Shown: piece by piece, positions 9,714 to 16,521 of the stretch | Layout of the letters: each line of letters starts with the position of its first letter | Numbering within the stretch: position 1 is the stretch's first letter | Source of the DNA: Roseibium porphyridii | GTDB taxonomy: Bacteria; Pseudomonadota; Alphaproteobacteria; Rhizobiales; Stappiaceae | Assembly (NCBI RefSeq): GCF_026191725.2 | Contig: NZ_CP120863.1 | Location: 5,312,001-5,376,000 of the forward strand | DNA: 64,000 bases | Direction: 5' to 3' | Position numbers and translations under genes: made by a program | Notes under the pieces: generated by a model | Seen by the model: only the letters and a program-made list of their open reading frames with translations | What the model was told of the DNA's origin: nothing | Database searches by the model: none

Positions 9714-10709
9714 TCAGAAAGGACAGTTTCCATCAGCAACGACGTCGTGAACCTTGATCGATCCGTCTGAAATTCCGGCGACCGCCTTGTCGGCGGCTGC
9801 TTTCATCTCTGAAGTGATCAGATCCTTGTTATCGTCATCCAAAACCCAATCCATGCCGCCATCAGCAACACCCAGCACCTGAATTCCGGGCTTGAAGTCT
9901 CCGTTCTTGGCGGAGGTGAAACTGTCGAAAACGGCGTTGTCTACCCGTTTGCGGATGGAGGTCAGCACCTTGCCTGGATGCAGTCCGTTCTGATTGCTAT
10001 CCGTCCCGACGCCCAAAATGCCGGCATCCGCAGCTGCCTGCAGAACACCGATGCCGGTGCCGCCTGCAGCCTGAATAATAACGTCTGCACCTTGCTGGAT
10101 CTGCCCCGTCGCCAATTCACCGCCGCGCACCGGATCGGCAAAAGCGGCAGGCGTGTCGCCGGTCATGTTCGAGACGACCTTGATGTCGGAGTTTGCATCA
10201 AGCGCCCCCTGCTTGTAGCCGCAGAGGAACCGTTGAATGATCGGGATATCCATGCCGCCAACAAAGCCGATGGTGCCGCTTTTCGACGCCATGGCCGCGA
10301 GCAGGCCGCCGATATAGGCGCCTTCGTGCTCCTTAAAGACATACGAGCGGACATTTGGCTGATCGACAACCATGTCGACAATTGCGAATTCCGTTTCCGG
10401 AAACGATGGCGCAACCTGATCAAGCGCATTGGCTTGATTGAATCCGATTGCGACCACCGGCGAACTGCCCCGACTGGCAAAATTGCGCAGTGCCTGCAGA
10501 CTTTGGGCATCGCGCTCGAGTTCGAATTCGCGAACGCTTTCGCCACCGGCCTCCTGGAAGCGCTTAACGCCTGTGAACGCGCTTTCGTTGAAGGATCCGT
10601 CGAACTTGCCGCCAACCGAATAGACGATCGCCGGATCGGCCAGAGCGGACGTGGCTGATAGCGTAGTGGCCATCAAAGCGGAAAAAAGAACTGACCTGAA
10701 AGAGAACAT
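9714..10709 (-). CDS. BMP-family nucleoside-binding protein (copy 1)
   Basis: Periplasmic substrate-binding protein of the BMP (Med/BmpA, PnrA-like) family, 331 residues. The N terminus MFSFRSVLFSALMATTLSAT is a signal peptide ending ALA before DPAIVYSVGGKFDGSFNESA, the family's opening motif; GFVGGMDIP and the nucleoside-contacting GGTGIGVLQAA and GVDSNQ-like (GTDSNQNG) segments follow. No lipobox cysteine is seen, so it is soluble in the periplasm. ATG at 10709 has GGGGAG 4 nt upstream; the open frame before it lacks a ribosome site. It is closely similar in plan to the neighbouring copy, so the two arose by duplication. Downstream member of the pair, 67 bp before the ATPase. Confidence 0.92.
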   Translation of the reverse strand: MFSFRSVLFSALMATTLSATSALADPAIVYSVGGKFDGSFNESAFTGVKRFQEAGGESVREFELERDAQSLQALRNFASRGSSPVVAIGFNQANALDQVAPSFPETEFAIVDMVVDQPNVRSYVFKEHEGAYIGGLLAAMASKSGTIGFVGGMDIPIIQRFLCGYKQGALDANSDIKVVSNMTGDTPAAFADPVRGGELATGQIQQGADVIIQAAGGTGIGVLQAAADAGILGVGTDSNQNGLHPGKVLTSIRKRVDNAVFDSFTSAKNGDFKPGIQVLGVADGGMDWVLDDDNKDLITSEMKAAADKAVAGISDGSIKVHDVVADGNCPF

Positions 10710-10758
10710 CCGGCTCCCCGCAACGCTGGTTGAGCGGTCTTGAAATTCAAGGAGTAGT

Positions 10759-10785
10759 GACCTCCGTACAAAAAGCACGGAGGTC
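10759..10785 (-). other. Intercistronic hairpin between the two BMP genes
   Basis: Perfect 9-bp inverted repeat GACCTCCGT / ACGGAGGTC with a 9-nt loop, lying between the two binding-protein genes. On the coding (minus) strand no T run follows, so it is not an ordinary terminator there; it could protect the upstream message end or partly stop transcription, giving more binding protein than membrane subunits. On the plus strand it is followed by ATTTTT, which would look like a terminator for antisense transcription. Confidence 0.6.
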
Positions 10786-10801
10786 ATTTTTCAACTCTGC
10801 C

Positions 10802-11803
10802 TTAGAACGGGCAGGACTGATCGGACATGTAGTCGTGGACTTCAATCTCACCTGAGATGATTTTCTGGGAAGCAAGCTCAACAGCTGCCTTCATCTCATC
10901 GTTGACGAGTTCGGCATTGTTGTCATCCAGTGCCCAGTCGACACCGCCTTCTTTGAGGCCGAGCACTTCGAAGCCTGAAGACCATGCGTCGTTCTGGGCG
11001 TCCTCAAATGCCTGATATACGGCAATATCAACACGCTTCAGCATCGACGTCAGAACGGAACCGGGATGCAACGCATTCTGATTGCTGTCCACGCCAATAC
11101 CGAGCTTGCCGGCGTCAGCTGCTGCCTGAAGAACACCGATGCCCGTGCCGCCGGCTGCGTGGTAGACAACGTCCGCGCCACGGTCGAATTGGGACTTTGC
11201 CAACTCGCCACCCTTGACCGGGTCGTTCCAGGCCGCGCCGGTGGTGCCGGTCATGTTTTCAAAGATTTCAGCATCGGCATTAACGGACATGACGCCCTGT
11301 TTGTAGCCGCAAGCGAATTTGCTGATCAGCGGAATGTCCATGCCGCCAACGAAGCCGACTTTGCCGGTTTCGGAAGCCATTGCAGCCAGCATGCCGACGA
11401 CATAGGAACCTTCGTGCTCCTTGAAGAGGATGGAACGCACATTTGGCAGATCCACGACCATGTCGACGATAGCAAACTGAAGGTCAGGAAATTCCTTAGC
11501 GACTTTTTCAACGGCGTTGGCTTGCGAGAAACCGATGGCAACGATCGGGCTCATGCCGCGCTTTGCAAAGTTGCGCAGTGCCTGCTCGCGCTGGCTGTCG
11601 TTCTGGATTTCAAAGTCACGGTATTCGACGCCGTTGTCTTCCTTGAACTTCTCGGCACCTGTGTAGGCCGCCTCGTTGAACGACTTATCAAAACGGCCAC
11701 CAAGGTCGTAGAGCACTGCCGGCTTGATTTCAGCCGCCATCGCGCCAGCGACAGAAAAGGCCAGACCGGCGAGCGCCGTGCCCATGGTAAGAAGCTTTTT
11801 CAC
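10802..11803 (-). CDS. BMP-family nucleoside-binding protein (copy 2)
   Basis: Second BMP-type binding protein, 333 residues, transcribed before copy 1. GTG at 11803 is taken as start because GGAGGA lies 7 nt upstream and the reading VKKLLTMGTALAGLAFSVAG is a normal signal peptide ending AMA before EIKPAVLYDLGGRFDKSFNEAA. Shared family blocks with copy 1 are FDKSFNEAAYTG, GFVGGMDIP, GGTGIGVLQAAADAG and GVDSNQNALHPG. An ATG seven codons earlier in frame overlaps the ribosome site and is less likely. The pair may widen the range of nucleosides captured by one ATPase/permease set, a suggestion from context only. Confidence 0.92.
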   Translation of the reverse strand: MKKLLTMGTALAGLAFSVAGAMAAEIKPAVLYDLGGRFDKSFNEAAYTGAEKFKEDNGVEYRDFEIQNDSQREQALRNFAKRGMSPIVAIGFSQANAVEKVAKEFPDLQFAIVDMVVDLPNVRSILFKEHEGSYVVGMLAAMASETGKVGFVGGMDIPLISKFACGYKQGVMSVNADAEIFENMTGTTGAAWNDPVKGGELAKSQFDRGADVVYHAAGGTGIGVLQAAADAGKLGIGVDSNQNALHPGSVLTSMLKRVDIAVYQAFEDAQNDAWSSGFEVLGLKEGGVDWALDDNNAELVNDEMKAAVELASQKIISGEIEVHDYMSDQSCPF

Positions 11804-11871
11804 GTTTATGTCCTCCGACATGCAGGGCTTAGCGTTCAGCTTGCCCATTTCCCCTCGTGACCCAGCCGCAT

Positions 11872-12855
11872 TCATGCGGACTGTGCCAGTTGCGATCCGA
11901 CCCGTGCACTCAAAGCCCTCGCAAGGGTCTCGTCTGTTACAAGGTCGGTAATGACACCAGTGCGCAAAGCAGCAAGCGTGGCATCCACCTTGCTCTCTCC
12001 GCCCACCAGCGCAATCAGTCTGCGCCCGCGCACTTCCTCAAAATGCAAACCCACGGCACAATCGCCCAGCGGGTCCGGCGCCAATTCTCCATCTATCGTC
12101 AGGAAACGGCCCATCAGGTCGCACACAGCGCCTCCTGACAGCAGACCTTCCTGTTCCGTCTTTGTAATCATGCCGCGTTGAACCAGGTGGCCTTCGTTTT
12201 CGACCGAGCCAATTCCAATCAGAAATGCATCTGACTGACGCGCACGTTCCATCAGATCCTGAACACTTCGCTGGGTGAGGAACATCGCCCTCTCGTCCTG
12301 ATTTTCGGCAAAATAAGGCACTGGCAGGTAGTAGCCGATACCGCCGGTGCGTTCCTGCATCTTCTGCACAATGTCATAGGGGTTTGCCGCAAGCGTCCGG
12401 GTCAGCGATCCGCAGATCGACATGATTTCCAGGTCCGTGCGCGAGACCTTCGGCAGCGCCTCCACGGCAGCTGTCAGCGTACGTCCCATTCCGACGCCAA
12501 GTCGTTTGACGCTCGTGCCACTCAAGAGGCCGCTCAGAAACTGCGCTGCGGAAACTGCAACTGCTCTCAGCGCGCTTTCGTCATCACCCCCACCAAGGTC
12601 CGGCGCAACGATACAATTTGTAAGGTCGAAATGATGGGACAGTTCTTTTTCCAGCTTCAGGCATTCCATTGGCCGGCCATCCACCTGGAACTTCACGTAG
12701 CCTTCGCGCTGGGCATGTGCAATGAGGCGGTGAACCTTGGCGGGAGACACACCGAGCTGGGAAGCGATTTCGCCTTGCGTCCGGCCGCCCACGAATGACA
12801 ACCAGGCCGCACGTATGGCCATGTAAGATGTCCAGTCGTCGTCGCGCGCTTGCAT
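11872..12855 (-). CDS. SorC/DeoR-type sugar-binding transcriptional regulator
   Basis: Likely repressor of the nucleoside operon, responding to a phosphorylated sugar such as deoxyribose 5-phosphate, as does B. subtilis DeoR, which belongs to the same SorC family. The 327-residue protein has an N-terminal helix-turn-helix (RTQGEIASQLGVSPAKVHRLI, about residues 25-45, split here for description) and a C-terminal sugar-binding domain with GVGMGRTL, SICGSLTRT and LIGIGSVENEG. It is first in the operon, 68 bp before the binding-protein genes, so it probably controls its own synthesis. A candidate promoter and operator are 110-167 bp upstream. Confidence 0.88.
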   Translation of the reverse strand: MQARDDDWTSYMAIRAAWLSFVGGRTQGEIASQLGVSPAKVHRLIAHAQREGYVKFQVDGRPMECLKLEKELSHHFDLTNCIVAPDLGGGDDESALRAVAVSAAQFLSGLLSGTSVKRLGVGMGRTLTAAVEALPKVSRTDLEIMSICGSLTRTLAANPYDIVQKMQERTGGIGYYLPVPYFAENQDERAMFLTQRSVQDLMERARQSDAFLIGIGSVENEGHLVQRGMITKTEQEGLLSGGAVCDLMGRFLTIDGELAPDPLGDCAVGLHFEEVRGRRLIALVGGESKVDATLAALRTGVITDLVTDETLARALSARVGSQLAQSA

Positions 12856-14004
12856 CCGCGTCGAAACCTTCCCCTCTGCCGCCTGTCCTTTGGACCGGCG
12901 GTGGCTGCGCCAAGCTCTCTTTGGAGCCTTGTCTTTGCGGGCCCGGCTTCCCGAGCTTCCGAAAAATTCTTCACACAGTGAGAATTTATTCAGATCATGA
13001 CCAGCCTTACCGCTGTCGTCAACTAAAAAACTGCCGAAATTCTGGCCAATGGGCGCATTTTAAAGCAGCAGATCGCTACAACCCCGTCTCCTGCAGGGTG
13101 GAAAATTCTGCCCAGGCAACGTCATTCTGCAACAAAAGCCGGAAATAGTTGCCCAGTCCTTGGGCAAATTCTGCCGCGTTGCAGCCGATTGCGCCATCGA
13201 TTTGCAAATAGACGGAGCAGCCTCTTTCATTTTGCAAACGACTTACCGAAACACTCCATGCCCCTCTCATTCAGGGATATTTCAGCCAATCCGAGACTTT
13301 CAATGACCTCAAGCGATTTTCTCGCTTGAGCAGTTCGGCGCAACAGACAGCCAACCAAACAAAGCGACATCGGAGGCCAACACTTCCGTTCCATCTGCAA
13401 ATCCCCTCGCAAATGAACCGACAAAGCCGGATCACCCCAAAAGCTTTCAAATGGAAACTCAAGTTGTTTTTTGACTAGCAAAAAAGGGGGTGAAATACAG
13501 GCCCGGAACCAATCCTTTATTCAACTCGAACCTGAACGCTTTCCTTTTAGAGTTAACACTCGATTAACCATTTTTTCTTGCTTCAAGCGCGCGTTCAAGA
13601 TGGGTTCTGTCCGAGCACTTACAACAATTCTGGTTTTTCTTTTCCAAACGTCGTCACTCAATAAAAATTGAAGCCGTTAAACACAGCGGATCCAACCGCG
13701 ATTTCATAGGCTTACGTATAGGTAATCTTTCACGAGCTGGCTGGTCAGAAAATTTTGCCTAGCAATTCGACTTCGGGCTCACCACTTGTGGATAGAAGCC
13801 GCACTCCGTGCACATTCATTTTGCCAGCCAACCCGAATTACGTTACGGTTGGCATGTAGCTTGCTAAGTAAAATATCAAGCTGAGCCAAGGCATTCGCCC
13901 ATTCCTCGTGAATAATTACGAGGGATGTTTAGATGAGGAATACAACGACAAAATAACAGGGGAGACGTGGCAACCAGCCGAAAGGCTGACTTAAGGAGAA
14001 AACA
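12856..14004. other. 1.15 kb gene-poor intergenic region with several dyads
   Basis: No open frame here has a convincing ribosome site or recognisable product. The left end carries the operon promoter. The rest holds perfect or near-perfect inverted repeats: CTCAAGCGA/TCGCTTGAG (13308-13316 and 13322-13330), GCCAACC/GGTTGGC (13827-13833 and 13847-13853), CCTCGT/ACGAGG (13904-13909 and 13918-13923) and CAGCC/GGCTG around a GAAA loop (13975-13988). The last lies just before the ribosome site of the DUF1194 gene. Base composition becomes AT-richer around 13480-13960. It may hold a long 5' leader or a small RNA; nothing matches a riboswitch class I know. Confidence 0.5.
12965..13022 (-). promoter_or_regulatory. 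Candidate nucleoside-operon promoter with overlapping operator
   Basis: On the minus strand TTGACG (13022-13017) and CATGAT (12999-12994) are separated by 17 bp, a plausible -35/-10 pair. Just downstream, over the expected start of transcription, is an imperfect inverted repeat with arms AATTCTTCAC (12965-12974) and GTGAGAATT (12978-12986) on the plus strand. An operator there would block transcription start, as expected for a SorC-type repressor. This is sequence reading plus inference. Confidence 0.5.
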
Positions 14005-14859
14005 ATGCGTCTCGACATAATGACGAAGCTCTGTGCACAGACAGTCTCTGCAATACTGTCCCTCTTCTGTGCGGCCATTATATTCGCCGCACCTTCGGCC
14101 GCCCGTGATTTTCGACCGGCCCTAACCTCCTCGACAGCCTACAGTTATGATCCAGCCAAGGAAGTGGACGTTGAACTTGTGCTGGCCGTCGACATCTCCC
14201 AATCCATGGATACGGACGAACAGGAAGTTCAGCGAGCCGGATATGTTGCCGCGCTCACTTCAAGTGAATTTCTGGACGCCATTCAAGTCGGTCCCATCGG
14301 CCGAGTTGCAGTCACCTACATGGAATGGGGCGGCGTAGACGAGCACTTCATCGTCGCCGACTGGACCGTGATCCAGGACGCCTCCTCTGCCTCTCATTTT
14401 GCTTCCAAGATTGCTGAGGCACCCCTCAGGCAGGTTCAACGCACATCTATTGCGTCAGCCCTGGAGAAATCCGTTCAACTGGTGCAAAGCAACGAATATA
14501 CCGGCCTGCGCCAGGTTATCGACATTTCAGGAGACGGCCCGAACAATCAGGGCGGATCGGTGACGAAAATGCGCGACCGCATGATCGCAGCCGGCGTAAC
14601 GATCAACGGTCTTCCGCTGATGATGAAATCCAACAAGAACACCTGGCAAGCCATGCTGCATCTCGACCATTATTACGAGGACTGCGTGATCGGTGGTCCG
14701 GGCTCATTTGCCATCCCCGTCAGGTCACAGGAAGGTTTTGCCGACGCAATTCGCATGAAACTGGTCATGGAAATTGCGGGCCTCCATTTGCCGAAGCCCG
14801 CGCCCCATGTCCAGAAAGCTTCGGGGCGCGAACGTATCCGGTGTGACCTCTTCGACTGA
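14005..14859 (+). CDS. DUF1194 VWA-like secreted protein
   Basis: Secreted or periplasmic protein of 284 residues with a signal peptide (about residues 1-33, cleaved near AARD) and a von Willebrand A-like fold. A metal-dependent adhesion site is visible as DISQSMD (DxSxS) near residue 63, with the later Thr and Asp in RTSIASAL and ISGDGPN. This matches DUF1194, common in alphaproteobacteria and of unknown function. Start ATG at 14005 has AAGGAG 6 nt upstream. It stands alone between the gene-poor region and its own strong terminator, so it is monocistronic. Role in adhesion or protein binding is inference from the fold. Confidence 0.85.
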   Translation: MRLDIMTKLCAQTVSAILSLFCAAIIFAAPSAARDFRPALTSSTAYSYDPAKEVDVELVLAVDISQSMDTDEQEVQRAGYVAALTSSEFLDAIQVGPIGRVAVTYMEWGGVDEHFIVADWTVIQDASSASHFASKIAEAPLRQVQRTSIASALEKSVQLVQSNEYTGLRQVIDISGDGPNNQGGSVTKMRDRMIAAGVTINGLPLMMKSNKNTWQAMLHLDHYYEDCVIGGPGSFAIPVRSQEGFADAIRMKLVMEIAGLHLPKPAPHVQKASGRERIRCDLFD

Positions 14860-14887
14860 CCCAGCCACGTCTTCTCCAGTTTCAAAG

Positions 14888-14918
14888 GCCGCGCTCCCAA
14901 CCGGAGCGCGGCTTTTTT
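14888..14918 (+). terminator. Rho-independent terminator of the DUF1194 gene
   Basis: Perfect 10-bp stem GCCGCGCTCC / GGAGCGCGGC, 5-nt loop, followed by six T. It lies 28 bp after the stop. Confidence 0.93.
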
Positions 14919-14936
14919 CCTTGTACAATGCCTGAA

Positions 14937-14948
14937 GTAATCGATTAC
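14937..14948. promoter_or_regulatory. LacI-type palindromic operator upstream of mgsA-glk
   Basis: GTAATCGATTAC is a perfect 12-bp palindrome with a central CG, flanked by A on both outer sides, the shape of LacI-family operators. It is 101 bp before mgsA. A second dyad, GCAGATC/GATCTGC (14955-14961 and 14976-14982), lies between it and the gene. No regulator gene of that family is in the window. Confidence 0.5.
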
Positions 14949-15049
14949 ATTCGCGCAGATCTTGCATAAACTGCGGATCTGCCTTTGCGCAATCGGATCA
15001 ATGGGGCTAAACACATCCCGCCGTACGTGACTGAACAGAAGGACACCTC

Positions 15050-15475
15050 ATGCCAGCTACGCTCGCACTTGTTGCGCACGATGCCAAAAAGGACGCCATG
15101 GTCGAGTTTGCCAAGCGGCATGAGGACAAGCTTGCTGCGTTTGATCTGGTCGGAACAGGCACGACAGGCGGCCGCGTTTTGGAAGCCTGCCCGTCTCTCA
15201 AGCTGTCAAGGCTGAAAAGCGGACCGTTGGGTGGTGATCAGCAACTCGGCGCGATGATCGCGGAAGGCAAATTGCAGGGTTTGATCTTTTTTGTCGACCC
15301 GCTCTCTCCCATGCCTCACGATGTTGACGTCAAGGCCCTAATGCGCCTTGCCACTGTTTACGACATGCCTATGGCTCTGAACCCGTCAACCGCAGACATA
15401 CTGCTGCGCTCCGCGCGCCTCACCGGGCTGCAGACAACATCTGAGACACCTGAAGTTGGCTCCACCGCATCATGA
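15050..15475 (+). CDS. mgsA: Methylglyoxal synthase
   Basis: Converts dihydroxyacetone phosphate to methylglyoxal and phosphate, a glycolytic overflow bypass that relieves sugar-phosphate stress. At 141 residues it is close to the E. coli length (152). Visible family motifs are [39 protein letters not shown] (phosphate and catalytic Asp region), [18 protein letters not shown] and NPSTADILL. The stop overlaps the glk start by 4 bp, so the cell makes it together with glucokinase. That coupling hints that glucose phosphorylation and the bypass are adjusted together. Confidence 0.93.
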   Translation: MPATLALVAHDAKKDAMVEFAKRHEDKLAAFDLVGTGTTGGRVLEACPSLKLSRLKSGPLGGDQQLGAMIAEGKLQGLIFFVDPLSPMPHDVDVKALMRLATVYDMPMALNPSTADILLRSARLTGLQTTSETPEVGSTAS

Positions 15476-16512
15476 GTTTTTCTGAAAGTTCCAAGGCTTT
15501 TGCCTATCCGGTTCTGGTTGCCGATATTGGTGGTACGAATGCCCGTTTTGCGCTTGTCGACGGACCGGACGCCCCAACACGCATGTGTGGCAAGACGGCA
15601 ACCGCCGACCATATTGATATTTGTTCTGCAATTCGCGGCACTGTTTTCCCGGAAACAGACATCAAACCACGGACAGCGATCATTGCAGTGGCCGGTCCCG
15701 TTACGGGCGACAAAATTCCCCTGACCAACGCAGCCTGGGTGATTGAGCCGCTCAAGATGATATCGGAACTGGGCCTTGAAGAGGTTGTTGTCCTCAATGA
15801 TTTCGAAGCTCAGGCTCTCGCTCTGCCGGGCTATTCAGGTGAAGATGTCGAACAGGTAGGGTCCGGCGCGGTCCGTCCGGCCAGCACAAAATTCGTGCTC
15901 GGACCCGGCACTGGCCTGGGCGCAGCCGCCATGATCCACGCTGCCGCCACATGGATCCCGGTTCCTGGCGAAGGCGGTCACGTGGAGCTCGGCCCGGTTA
16001 CAAAGGAAGACTTCGAAATCTGGCCACACATTGAACGGGTTGGCGGCCGCGTAGGTGCGGAACAATTGCTCAGTGGCACCGGATTGCCCCGCCTCGCGCG
16101 CGCCGTGGCGGAATGGATGCAGGCCGAGCGACAATTGGAAACGCCGGCAAGCATTACAGAAGCGGCTGAAGAGAATGACGCGGTTGCCGTCAAAACGCTT
16201 GAAGTATTTGCCCGCGCGCTTGGCCGGGTTGCCGGTGATTGCGCCCTGACCGTTCTGTCTCGCGGCGGGGTTTATCTCACCGGAGGGGTGACGCCCCGGA
16301 TTACCCGATTCCTGACTGACGGCAACTTCCGGGCTGCCTTTGAAGCCAAAGCGCCACACGAGGCGCTGATGGCCAAGATACCGACCTTCATCGTTCGCCA
16401 TCCAAATCCTGCTCTGGAGGGGCTTGCGTCCTTTGCCAGGACGCCAGACGCTTTTGCGGTGGACATGCAGGGCCGGCAGTGGACCGGACCGGTTTCCGCC
16501 AACGACAATTGA
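15472..16512 (+). CDS. glk: Glucokinase
   Basis: Phosphorylates glucose with ATP to glucose 6-phosphate in the cytoplasm. The 346-residue protein belongs to the bacterial glucokinase (Glk) family rather than the ROK family: [13 protein letters not shown] at the N terminus (phosphate-binding), [14 protein letters not shown] with the catalytic Asp, [11 protein letters not shown], and [10 protein letters not shown]. Length is slightly above the 321 of E. coli. Coupled by 4-bp overlap to mgsA, and followed 9 bp later by hrpB, so the three form one unit. Confidence 0.93.
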   Translation: MSFSESSKAFAYPVLVADIGGTNARFALVDGPDAPTRMCGKTATADHIDICSAIRGTVFPETDIKPRTAIIAVAGPVTGDKIPLTNAAWVIEPLKMISELGLEEVVVLNDFEAQALALPGYSGEDVEQVGSGAVRPASTKFVLGPGTGLGAAAMIHAAATWIPVPGEGGHVELGPVTKEDFEIWPHIERVGGRVGAEQLLSGTGLPRLARAVAEWMQAERQLETPASITEAAEENDAVAVKTLEVFARALGRVAGDCALTVLSRGGVYLTGGVTPRITRFLTDGNFRAAFEAKAPHEALMAKIPTFIVRHPNPALEGLASFARTPDAFAVDMQGRQWTGPVSANDN

Positions 16513-16521
16513 CCTGACGCC

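Noticed and set aside
13227..13481. Open frame of 84 codons on the minus strand
   Set aside because: Starts at a TTG without a ribosome site, has no recognisable product, and contains the 13308-13330 dyad; treated as chance.
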